Shown here: piece after piece, positions 18,760 through 26,150 of the stretch
Position numbering within the stretch: position 1 is the stretch's first letter
Layout: the number at the start of each line of letters is the position of its first letter
Source of the DNA: Propionispira raffinosivorans DSM 20765
GTDB taxonomy: Bacteria > Bacillota > Negativicutes > Selenomonadales > Selenomonadaceae
Length of the DNA stretch: 64,000 bases
Direction: 5' to 3'
Assembly (NCBI RefSeq): GCF_000381065.1
Contig: NZ_KB905841.1
Coordinates: 158,477-222,476, forward strand
Made by a program: the position numbers and the translations under genes
The notes under the pieces: model-generated
What the model saw: the letters and a program-made list of their open reading frames with translations, nothing else
What the model was told of the DNA's origin: nothing
The model's database searches: none

Positions 18760-19536
18760 TTATTGTTTTTTACCGAACCAAGTTTCATAAATCTTATCAT
18801 ATTCACCATTGGCTTTTAATTTATCCAATGCTTCATCAATCTGTTTTGCCAGTTCAGGATTTTTCTTGCTCATAGCAATCCCATAATCTTCCGCCGTCAA
18901 AACTTCAGACAAACGTTTCACATTTTTTTCGCCGCTTTTTGCCAGATAATAATCATTTACCGGGCGATCATTGACTACAGCATCCACACCGCCAGCTTTT
19001 AGTTCCATAAAAGTATCAGCCGAACTATTAAATTCTTTTACGACTGCATTCGGGATTGTCTTTGCTTCGGTAGCACCCGTTGTACCAATTTGAACAGCAA
19101 TTTTTTTACCATCCAGATCCTTAAATTCTTTGATTGCATCATTATCACCTTTAACTACAATCGTTAAACCAGATTGATAATATGGTTTTGAAAAAAGAAC
19201 TTTATTTTTACGTTCATCATTAATCGTCATACCAGAAATAATAACATCAATATTTCCGGCTTCCATGGAAGGAATCAACCCATCAAAATTAATATTTTGA
19301 ATATCCACCTTATAGCCCATTTCCTTACCAACAGCCCGAATTAAATCCATATCAAAACCAGTATATTCTTTACTGTCTTCACCTTGGAATTCAAACGGTG
19401 CAAAATCGGCATTACAGCCAACACGCAATACTTTCTCGCCGCTTGCCGCATCTTTTTTCTGATCACCACAACCTGTAACTGCAGCAGTTAAAATAAAAAG
19501 ACTCATCATACATAATAGCAAAAACTTTTTTGACAT
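18760..19536 (-). CDS. amino-acid ABC transporter substrate-binding lipoprotein
   Basis: A 258-residue periplasmic-binding-protein family 3 receptor. A lipoprotein signal (residues 1-22) ends in the lipobox AVTGC, so Cys23 is lipidated. Family signatures are CNADFAPFEFQ, YTGFDMDLIRAVGKEMG, FDGLIPSMEAGNIDVIISGMTINDER and YGIAMSKKNPEL. AAGGAGG lies seven bases before the ATG. It is first in the binding protein-permease-ATPase set. Only 18 bases separate it from the T run of the preceding terminator, which leaves no room for its own promoter (see findings). Confidence 0.93.
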   Translation of the reverse strand: MSKKFLLLCMMSLFILTAAVTGCGDQKKDAASGEKVLRVGCNADFAPFEFQGEDSKEYTGFDMDLIRAVGKEMGYKVDIQNINFDGLIPSMEAGNIDVIISGMTINDERKNKVLFSKPYYQSGLTIVVKGDNDAIKEFKDLDGKKIAVQIGTTGATEAKTIPNAVVKEFNSSADTFMELKAGGVDAVVNDRPVNDYYLAKSGEKNVKRLSEVLTAEDYGIAMSKKNPELAKQIDEALDKLKANGEYDKIYETWFGKKQ

Positions 19537-19554
19537 AAAATTTCCTCCTTTAAA

Positions 19555-19581
19555 TAAAAAAAGCCCGGATTTCTCCGAGCT
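19555..19581 (-). terminator. intrinsic terminator after the zinc-ribbon gene
   Basis: An 8-bp stem (AGCTCGGA with TCCGGGCT) closes a GAAA tetraloop and runs straight into seven T on the minus strand. Confidence 0.85.
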
Positions 19582-19625
19582 CCATTGCCAGATACTAATT
19601 AAAATAAATATATTGCGTTTTTAAT

Positions 19626-19916
19626 TTAGCTTCTTTTAGCATTAAAACAATCGCGGCAATAAATTGGACGATCATTTTTAGGTTCGAAAGGTACTTGTGT
19701 TTCTTTACCGCATTCAGCACAAATTACTGTATACATGCGGCGTGTTTCTCTTGCTTCTCCGCCATCACGGCTATGACGTCTTGCATCACGACAATCGCGG
19801 CAGCGAACTGGTTCGTTTTCGAAACCTTTTTCTGCATAGAATTCTTGTTCTCCTACGCTAAAAACAAAATCCTTACCACAATCTTTACATACCAAAGTCT
19901 TGTCTTCGAAAGCCAT
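19626..19916 (-). CDS. small double zinc-ribbon protein (zf-trcl/CxxC-CxxC type)
   Basis: The 96-residue protein has four Cys-x2-Cys knuckles in two pairs: CKDC (about 10) with CRDC (about 39), and CAEC (about 67) with CRDC (about 87). The two halves are alike in wording (VCKDCGKDFVFSVGEQEF and ICAECGKETQVPFEP), so it looks like an internal duplication. Such proteins are common in Firmicutes and likely bind zinc; their partner is unknown. GAGGGG precedes the ATG. It has its own promoter about 105 bases upstream and its own terminator. Confidence 0.85.
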   Translation of the reverse strand: MAFEDKTLVCKDCGKDFVFSVGEQEFYAEKGFENEPVRCRDCRDARRHSRDGGEARETRRMYTVICAECGKETQVPFEPKNDRPIYCRDCFNAKRS

Positions 19917-20019
19917 TAAAAAATCCCCTCACCTTTTGAGTTTTAAGAGCCACTCAGGTTTCCCCATCACTCATGCCAAGATGCAAACACGGACCCAAGC
20001 ATTATGTTCTCTAAGACTA

Positions 20020-20048
20020 AGTATAAGTTTCTCACAAGAAAAAATCAA
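20020..20048 (-). promoter_or_regulatory. promoter of the zinc-ribbon gene
   Basis: The minus strand carries TTGATT (20048-20043), a 17-base spacer and TATACT (20025-20020), a good sigma-A match. It gives a leader of about 95 bases. The rest of the interval 19917-20234 is AT-rich with no further feature seen. Confidence 0.6.
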
Positions 20049-20234
20049 GAGAAATATTTCAAAAAATCTGTATATTTCTTAAAATTCAATTTTTTCATTA
20101 ATATTCATAAATACTTATTTTCCCACTGCGATATTTAAAGATACTTCATAGTTTAAGTAGAATATTTTTAGTATAAGCTACATTTTTATACACAAATAAT
20201 ATAAAACCCATTCTTTCATCTGCAATTGCAACCT

Positions 20235-20435
20235 TTATGCATTAACGTCAAGTACAGACCCAACCGATGGATCGACTGCCATGTTCCCCGTGTCGGATGT
20301 CGACGGCAACAGTGCACCTACATCGTTACTCATATCGTTCATCGACATTTTCAAAAGAGATACACCAAGTTTTTGATCGGTCTTATATTGGCTGAGCCCT
20401 ACCGATAAAGAAGCTATACTCATATCCATATCCAT
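20235..20435 (-). CDS. YjfB-family putative motility protein
   Basis: The 66-residue protein opens MDMDMSIASLSVGLSQYKTDQKLGVSLLK-like, matching the YjfB pattern (short helix, conserved S-Q and L-K positions, then a low-complexity tail). YjfB proteins are associated with flagellar regulons in Bacillus and Clostridia; the molecular role is unknown. GAGGGG lies eight bases before the ATG, and it starts 21 bases after the GT41 stop, so it is co-transcribed with that glycosyltransferase. This supports a flagellar setting. Confidence 0.75.
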   Translation of the reverse strand: MDMDMSIASLSVGLSQYKTDQKLGVSLLKMSMNDMSNDVGALLPSTSDTGNMAVDPSVGSVLDVNA

Positions 20436-20456
20436 TACATAAACCCCTCTCTTCTA

Positions 20457-21560
20457 TTATAATAATTTAATAATTTCATTATACGCCCGTTCTACGCGTG
20501 ACACAAATCGCGGTGAATCCATCAGCGGCGATTTTAAAATACGCTCTGGCAAATTTTTATGTAAATACTGCAATTTATAGGAGTTTCCCGCCAAAAGCAA
20601 TGCTTTTTTAATATACTCCTGCTCACTTTGAGCAATACATTCTTCCAACGAAATATTTTTTAAAATACTATACCCCAAACGACCTTTATGCTGGCTTCCC
20701 GCCAGCGTTAAGACCGGTATGCCCCGATAAATGGCTTCACAAGTCGTCTCCCCACCAGTATAAGGAAATGTATCTAGAATTATATCAATATATGGGTATA
20801 GTTCTTTATCCGCATAGTGAACGGACAGTAGTTCCACCCGCTCCACCGGAAATCCCAAACGATCCAATCGATAACGGACCTCCTGGCAAGAAGCGCCGCT
20901 GCCGAACACCCGGCTTTTCAGTAGCAGCCGGGCAGTAGGAAGCTGCTTCAATATTTCCGCCCAAATCTGTAAAAAACCATCCGTAACTCTGGTAAAATGA
21001 TGCAAACTGCCAAAGGTAATATAACCATTTTCCTCAAACGGCAGCTCATTTGGGGTGATTGACTGCGGTACTGTATAACAAAAATGTGTTTGGGATAAAC
21101 GATAAAGCTTCTCGGTAAAATAATCTTCTTTGCGCCCCATAGGGTCACAATATTTATCCGTAAAAATATAATCTACCGTTGTGAGTTTCGTCGTATTATA
21201 AGATCCTACAAAACAAATTTGTACCGACGCCGGTTTAAAGCCAAGAATTGCCCAAAAACGGTTATGATGATATCCAGATAAATCCACCAAAATATCTAAC
21301 CTGTCATGATGAATCAGCTGCACCGCTTTTTCAATGCTAAAATTAGATACATCCCGCCAGCGGCTTACCCCATCCTGAAACTCCTGATAAGAAGCTACCA
21401 GTCCATCAACATAACAATACACCTGAAAATCAAGTCTCGTATAATCGATCAAAAGCTGTCTGCGGAAAAAAATAACGTCTGCATCCTGCCAGGACGGTAC
21501 CAGATAGCCTATTTTTATTTTACGTTTTGCCAAAACCTCTTTACGCATCTGCATCAACAT
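20457..21560 (-). CDS. GT41 (OGT/SPINDLY-like) glycosyltransferase without TPR
   Basis: The 367-residue protein corresponds to the catalytic part of O-linked N-acetylglucosamine transferase. Recognisable are KIGYLVPSWQDADV, DILVDLSGYHHNRFWAILGFKPA (the family DLxGHT...RP-ApVQ region), ITFGSLHHFTRVTDGFLQIWAEIL and LDTFPYTGGETTCEAIYRGIPVLTLAG. GT41 enzymes add GlcNAc-type sugars to Ser/Thr of proteins; flagellin is the likely target given the YjfB and FlxA neighbours. There is no TPR array, in contrast to the paralogue at 22443. The start is ATG 21560; other ATGs lie within five codons and no ribosome site decides between them. Confidence 0.85.
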   Translation of the reverse strand: MLMQMRKEVLAKRKIKIGYLVPSWQDADVIFFRRQLLIDYTRLDFQVYCYVDGLVASYQEFQDGVSRWRDVSNFSIEKAVQLIHHDRLDILVDLSGYHHNRFWAILGFKPASVQICFVGSYNTTKLTTVDYIFTDKYCDPMGRKEDYFTEKLYRLSQTHFCYTVPQSITPNELPFEENGYITFGSLHHFTRVTDGFLQIWAEILKQLPTARLLLKSRVFGSGASCQEVRYRLDRLGFPVERVELLSVHYADKELYPYIDIILDTFPYTGGETTCEAIYRGIPVLTLAGSQHKGRLGYSILKNISLEECIAQSEQEYIKKALLLAGNSYKLQYLHKNLPERILKSPLMDSPRFVSRVERAYNEIIKLL

Positions 21561-21583
21561 CCAACTTTATAAAATTTAACTTA

Positions 21584-21589
21584 ATTATA
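21584..21589 (-). promoter_or_regulatory. possible -10 for the GT41-yjfB transcript
   Basis: TATAAT on the minus strand 24 bases upstream of the GT41 start, in the divergent interval shared with the flxA-like gene. No convincing -35 was found. Confidence 0.3.
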
Positions 21590-21630
21590 CAAGATTCTGT
21601 AAATTTAATCGAGAAAAATCGTATTTAGAC

Positions 21631-21658
21631 TTACATAAGGTTTTTTATTTGTTATAAT
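21631..21658 (+). promoter_or_regulatory. promoter of the flxA-like gene
   Basis: The plus strand has TTACAT (21631-21636), a 16-base spacer and a perfect TATAAT (21653-21658), 39 bases before the start codon. The same TTATTTGTTATAAT string recurs at 22225-22238. Confidence 0.5.
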
Positions 21659-21697
21659 GAAGTAAGGAGATTTATTTTATACAAGGAGTGATCAATT

Positions 21698-22108
21698 ATG
21701 TCAATTACAAGTATTTCCTCAACGACTGCCAGTACCAGCCAAGATAGGCTGAACAACATCAACCAGTTGAAACTAGAAAAAAAAACTATAGAGGCACAAA
21801 TCGCTAAGTTACAAGCGGCAAAATCAAAAGACAATGAAACGACCATTAAGACACTACAAAAACAGGCCGATCAAATCGAAAAGCAAATTGAACAGCTCCA
21901 AAATGCATCATCTAGTACAGGGCAAACCAATAACACGAATAAAGCAGCTTCCACCCCATCGCTCAATGAAAAATCCGGACCTGCTTATCAAACTAGTTTA
22001 AGTGATGCAGGGTTAAATGCCTTAAACACAGCCCAAGACCAGAAAAATACTGCTGATCAAACAACTGCAAATGCCACTCTCAGTAACTTAGTGAATGGTG
22101 TACAATAA
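21698..22108 (+). CDS. FlxA-like coiled-coil protein
   Basis: The 136-residue protein has a Ser/Thr-rich N-terminus (SITSISSTTASTSQD), a coiled coil (about 20-70, ETTIKTLQKQADQIEKQIEQLQ) and a Thr/Asn/Gln-rich tail. This matches the FlxA-like family, small proteins often under flagellar control. AAGGAG lies nine bases before the ATG. It is the only complete gene on the plus strand in the window and faces away from the GT41 gene. No signal peptide is present. Function is unknown; export by the flagellar apparatus is possible but not shown. Confidence 0.75.
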   Translation: MSITSISSTTASTSQDRLNNINQLKLEKKTIEAQIAKLQAAKSKDNETTIKTLQKQADQIEKQIEQLQNASSSTGQTNNTNKAASTPSLNEKSGPAYQTSLSDAGLNALNTAQDQKNTADQTTANATLSNLVNGVQ

Positions 22109-22199
22109 ACGAAAAAGAACTGCTTCTGATTTTATCACCAGCCCATGGCTGCATATAGGATTGATAAGAAATTAATTGAAGTAGAGTCGTAAAATCATG

Positions 22200-22447
22200 G
22201 ATTTCTGTATATACTTTATAAAGTTTATTTGTTATAATAGAAACAGATAGAGATTTAATGCACAGCCTGCCTTGGCTGGATAATAATAGAGGGATTTAAT
22301 TAATTGGGGCGGTTGTAATATGATTTATAAATAATTTTCCAGAGTTAGAAGCCCATTATTTAAGTTATGTGCCGCCTGCATCAACAGAAACGTCAATAAA
22401 AGAAACCAAAAGCCCAACAGATTAAATTTTGTAGGGCTTTTTTTATT
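22200..22447 (+). other. promoter-to-terminator interval without a clear gene (possible small RNA or gene remnant)
   Basis: The non-coding stretch 22109-22442 contains a second TTATTTGTTATAAT (-10 at 22233-22238), a short CAGCC/GGCTG hairpin near 22265, a GGCGG/CCGCC long-range pairing (about 22307 with 22372), and ends in a terminator. An open frame without start codon reads FPELEAHYLSYVPPASTETS near 22338-22400 and stops before the terminator. Either a structured RNA or the tail of a broken gene would explain this. Confidence 0.35.
22408..22447 (+). terminator. intrinsic terminator facing the GT41 gene
   Basis: AAAGCCCAACA pairs with TTGTAGGGCTTT around an AT-rich loop and is followed by seven T on the plus strand. 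On the minus strand the same hairpin follows the GT41 stop, with a weaker T run, so it may act in both directions. Confidence 0.7.
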
Positions 22448-24113
22448 GCATAAATTTACTTTGATAAGACTGCCACATGGATTGATACATACACTCAATA
22501 TCTTTCATGTACTGCTTCTCATCCATTAAAGGTGATTCCAGCATACCCGCCCGCAAAGTTTTATGCAACGTGTCCAAAAGTGTAGGGTGTTTGGAAAATT
22601 CTATGGCTTTGGCAATATATTCCGCTTCCGACTCGGCAACCCACGCATCTAACCCAAGATTTTTCAAGATGCTATAGCCAAATCTGGCACCATGTCTTTG
22701 TCCTTTTAAAGTCAAAACCGGTATCCCCATATAAAGTGCATCAAATGTCGTGCCCCCGCCCGGATAGGGAAATGTATCCAGTGCAATATCGACCGAAAGA
22801 TATTCATTCAAATAATCCAGTGAATCACCCCGCAGCTCAACTCGCTCCAAATCAAAACCAGCATTCTGCAAACGACCTTTCGCCAAATCACAAGCCGATG
22901 CGCCGTTGAAAATTTCTGTTTTCAATAAAAGACGACTGTCAGGAATACTTGCCATAATGGCTTGCCAAATCTGCAAAACTTCCTTTGTTATTTTCGCAAA
23001 ATTATTAAAACAGCCAAAGGTAATAAATTTATTACGAATACAAGCAGCGCCTTGCGGCTCTTTCGCATCACTGCGACCCGTATATGAAAACTGGCTGTGC
23101 GGTAAACGATATAATTTTTCCACAAATTCATGATCACCAGCACCCGGTGGATCAACATACCGGTCTGTCAGGAAATAATCAACCGCCGCCAGCCCTGTCG
23201 TATTGACATATCCCAAACCAGATACCTGAACAGGTGCTGGTTTATAAGCCAAAATTGGCAGCCCGCCATTACAGGAATGCCCGCCAAGTTCCACTAAAAT
23301 ATCAATTTCATCCTCATAAATCAGCTGCGCCGCCCCAGCATAATCGGAATAGTGAACCGTTCGCCAGCCATCAACTTTACTTTGCAACAGCTCTGTAAAG
23401 CCGTCCGCATCGCCCAATGAATAGCAAAGCACTTCATATGCCGTATGATCATAAGCAGTTAATAAATTATACATAAAATAAAACATCACATGACTGCGAA
23501 AATCAGGTGAAAGATACCCGATCCGCAATTTTTTTTTACTTTTTGGCTTTGCATGTTTAAATAGCTTGATATTCGCAAAGAAATCCTGATACTTTTTATG
23601 TTTAGCAAAAAGTTCGACATTACTGATTCCATTTTCATAATGAAGACATAATAAATAACCGCTGTAAGCCCGCACCTGCTCACCAAAGTCTTTATCACTG
23701 TGCACTGCCTTCAAATAAGAATCCACAGCCCGCCCCGGGCTTCCCAGTCGAAGCTGAAGGCTTCCCAGCCCCCGCAAAAGATTCGACAGGAAGACCTTAT
23801 CTCGTTTACGCCTGCCACACGGTAAAACTCCAAGTGCCAGCTCAACCATTTCCATCGCCTGCACATAGTCTTTGAGCTCTTCGTAAATATAGCTAAGCAA
23901 ACTATAAGCTTCCGCATCATAACTCGTATGATACTGCACCGCTTTTTGTAATGCAGGAATAGCCGCTTCATTATTTTTTAATTGATAACAGGAAACTCCT
24001 AAAAAATACAGTAAATCTCCATTATCCGGCTCTGCCACCAGTCTCAGTTGAAGCTGCTGAATCATTTTCTCAAGCACTACATCTGTATTTGTTTGACAAC
24101 TCTCTATTTTCAT
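22443..24113 (-). CDS. TPR-GT41 (OGT/SPINDLY-like) glycosyltransferase
   Basis: The 556-residue protein has an N-terminal TPR region (about 20-190, e.g. GDLLYFLGVSCYQLKNNEAAIPALQKAV) and a GT41 catalytic region from about 195 (LRIGYLSPDFRSHVMFYF, the diagnostic D-F-R-H-V motif) to the end (LDTFPYPGGGTTFDALYMGIPVLTLKG). It should glycosylate proteins in the cytosol; flagellin is the plausible substrate. The ATG at 24113 has GGAG six bases away; the ATG at 24128 has none. It follows the TPR gene by 26 bases and is the last gene of the leftward cluster. It is a clear paralogue of the protein at 20457, and keeps more canonical motifs. Confidence 0.9.
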   Translation of the reverse strand: MKIESCQTNTDVVLEKMIQQLQLRLVAEPDNGDLLYFLGVSCYQLKNNEAAIPALQKAVQYHTSYDAEAYSLLSYIYEELKDYVQAMEMVELALGVLPCGRRKRDKVFLSNLLRGLGSLQLRLGSPGRAVDSYLKAVHSDKDFGEQVRAYSGYLLCLHYENGISNVELFAKHKKYQDFFANIKLFKHAKPKSKKKLRIGYLSPDFRSHVMFYFMYNLLTAYDHTAYEVLCYSLGDADGFTELLQSKVDGWRTVHYSDYAGAAQLIYEDEIDILVELGGHSCNGGLPILAYKPAPVQVSGLGYVNTTGLAAVDYFLTDRYVDPPGAGDHEFVEKLYRLPHSQFSYTGRSDAKEPQGAACIRNKFITFGCFNNFAKITKEVLQIWQAIMASIPDSRLLLKTEIFNGASACDLAKGRLQNAGFDLERVELRGDSLDYLNEYLSVDIALDTFPYPGGGTTFDALYMGIPVLTLKGQRHGARFGYSILKNLGLDAWVAESEAEYIAKAIEFSKHPTLLDTLHKTLRAGMLESPLMDEKQYMKDIECMYQSMWQSYQSKFMQ

Positions 24114-24139
24114 TCGTCGCTCCATCATGAAAATTTTAT

Positions 24140-24994
24140 TTAGACATGATCTTTGATTAATTTCAGCAAAGCAAAATCTGTGGTGGGTAATTTTGCCGCA
24201 TACTGTAATGCTCCAATCGTATCATGAGCAGCAACTGCCAGCAAAACCATATTTCTCAAACTTTCTACATTGTATTCATCAAGTTCCAATGCGGCTAATA
24301 ATAAAATTTCCGCATCACCCAATTGATCCTCATAATAAGCCTGACCAGCCGATGAATTATACAACGTAATCTTTTCCTGCAAGGAAACTTTTTTATTCGC
24401 AATTTTCATTTTTAAAGTTTGTACCGATACTACTTCTTTAACCGTCTCAGCCTCTTGATCTACTGTAACATTTTTCTTCAGATGAATATGTTCTTCAGAT
24501 TGATTCAGCCCCGGCAAAACTTCTGCTGTTTTAAGATTATTCATAAATTCTGTAATATGTGGATATTCTGCACACAGTTCACTCGTTGAACTTTCTAAAG
24601 ACTCCAGGATTTCTTGAATTTGTTCTGCTTGCTGATCGGTTAAGTGCTGTGTCGTATTTAAAATAAATTCCAAGACTGCCAAACCATCCTTGGGACGATT
24701 CTTGAGAAAACAAATTCGGCTGAGTAAAATACGAGCTCCGATATGTCCACCTTCAAATTCCATGGTTTTATTAGCCCAAACTGCTGCCCTATCATAATCA
24801 CCATCTAAGAAATAAAGTTCCGCCGCATCAAAAAGAACCTCCACGTCGTAACACTTTAAATTGAATAATTCAATAACTATATCTAATGCATCTTTTACAT
24901 TGCCTGCTTCCTTATATTCTGTGATTTTGGCTTTTAATTCAACCAACTTGTTTTTCTTTTGATTCTTGGCTAATTTCTTACTTGCTTTTCCCAA
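24140..24994 (-). CDS. TPR-repeat protein
   Basis: A 284-residue, soluble, helical protein. Its opening is very basic (GKASKKLAKNQKKNKLVELK). TPR-like helix pairs occur at about 25-130 (KDALDIVIELFNLKCYDVEVLFDAAELY; YDRAAVWANKTMEF) and again at about 215-280 (DAEILLLAALELDEYNVESLRNM). A central charged linker joins them. The likely role is a scaffold for the adjacent GT41 enzyme. TTG at 24994 has GGAGG eight bases upstream; the frame to ATG 25009 begins inside that ribosome site, so TTG was chosen. Confidence 0.75.
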   Translation of the reverse strand: MGKASKKLAKNQKKNKLVELKAKITEYKEAGNVKDALDIVIELFNLKCYDVEVLFDAAELYFLDGDYDRAAVWANKTMEFEGGHIGARILLSRICFLKNRPKDGLAVLEFILNTTQHLTDQQAEQIQEILESLESSTSELCAEYPHITEFMNNLKTAEVLPGLNQSEEHIHLKKNVTVDQEAETVKEVVSVQTLKMKIANKKVSLQEKITLYNSSAGQAYYEDQLGDAEILLLAALELDEYNVESLRNMVLLAVAAHDTIGALQYAAKLPTTDFALLKLIKDHV

Positions 24995-25019
24995 AAAGAA
25001 CACCTCCATGCGTTTTGAT

Positions 25020-26114
25020 TTAAATATTTATGCTTGCAGCTAAAGCTGCTTCAATCACTTTGTCCATATCATAATACTTATAACTACCAAGCCTGCCACC
25101 AAAAATGACACGTTTTTCTTTATCTGCTAGTTTTTTATAAGCATTATAAATTTGCGTGTTACGTTCATCATTCACTGTATAATAAGGTTCATCGCCGCGC
25201 TGCCACTGCATCGGATATTCCTTCGTCACAACTGTTTTTGGTTGCGTACCAAATTCAAAATGCTTATGCTCGATAATCCGCGTATAAGGAATTTCTTTTT
25301 CTGTATAATTAACAACAGCATTGCCTTGATAATTCTCCATATCCAAAACTTCGGTTTCAAAACGTAAGCTTCTATACTCAAGATCACCGCACGCATATTT
25401 ATAATATGCATCAATCGGTCCTGTAAAAACTATTTTATCAGCCCACGCATCAAAAGTATCTCGCTGCAACAGGTAATCGGTATTAAGTCTAACTTCAATG
25501 CCATCTAATAATTTTTCAATCAACTTCGTATACCCACCGATTGGAATTCCCTGATAGCGATCATTAAAATAATTATTATCATACGTGTATCTTACTGGTA
25601 AACGTTTGATAATAAAAGGAGGAAGCTCCGTGCATAAATGCCCCCATTGTTTTTCAGTATACCCTTTAACTAGCTTCTCATAAAGATCTTGTCCGATTAA
25701 ACGGATCGCTTGCTCCTCAAGATTACGCGGTTCACTATCCCCAGAAGCTTGTATCTGTTCTTGAATTTTTTGTTTTGCTTCCATCGGTGTACGAATACCC
25801 CAAAGCTTACTAAAAGTATTCATATTAAATGGTAAATTATATAATTCATCTTTATAGAATGCAATCGGTGAATTAATATAATTATTGAATTCAACAAACT
25901 GATTAACATACTCCCATACGGGTTTGTTGTTAGTATGGAAAATATGTGCACCATACTTATGAATATTAATACCTTCTATTGCTTCAGTATAAACATTGCC
26001 TCCAATATGGCTTCGTTTTTCAATAAGCAAGCAACGTTTTCCTCGATTCTTTGCTTCCTTGGCAAAAACTGCTCCAAAAAGACCAGCTCCGACAATCAGA
26101 TAATCATACAACAT
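25020..26114 (-). CDS. glf: UDP-galactopyranose mutase
   Basis: This flavoenzyme interconverts UDP-galactopyranose and UDP-galactofuranose. The 364 residues match the family. The FAD dinucleotide fold GAGLFGAVFAKEAK is at the N-terminus, followed by HIGGNVYTE, YGAHIFHTNNKPVWEYVNQF and the substrate loop RYTYDNNYFNDRYQGIPIGGYT. GGGGAGG precedes the ATG by six bases. Its presence predicts a galactofuranose (or 6-deoxy-furanose) residue in the surface glycan. The neighbouring DUF4422 protein belongs to a family that includes galactofuranosyltransferases. Confidence 0.95.
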   Translation of the reverse strand: MLYDYLIVGAGLFGAVFAKEAKNRGKRCLLIEKRSHIGGNVYTEAIEGINIHKYGAHIFHTNNKPVWEYVNQFVEFNNYINSPIAFYKDELYNLPFNMNTFSKLWGIRTPMEAKQKIQEQIQASGDSEPRNLEEQAIRLIGQDLYEKLVKGYTEKQWGHLCTELPPFIIKRLPVRYTYDNNYFNDRYQGIPIGGYTKLIEKLLDGIEVRLNTDYLLQRDTFDAWADKIVFTGPIDAYYKYACGDLEYRSLRFETEVLDMENYQGNAVVNYTEKEIPYTRIIEHKHFEFGTQPKTVVTKEYPMQWQRGDEPYYTVNDERNTQIYNAYKKLADKEKRVIFGGRLGSYKYYDMDKVIEAALAASINI

Positions 26115-26150
26115 AAAACCCCTCCCCTGAATTAGACCGATCGATCCACT

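Noticed and set aside
22328..22424. Start-less open frame FINNFPELEAHYLSYVPP as a real small gene
   Set aside because: No ATG, GTG or TTG with a ribosome site precedes it and an in-frame stop is just upstream; kept only as a possible remnant.
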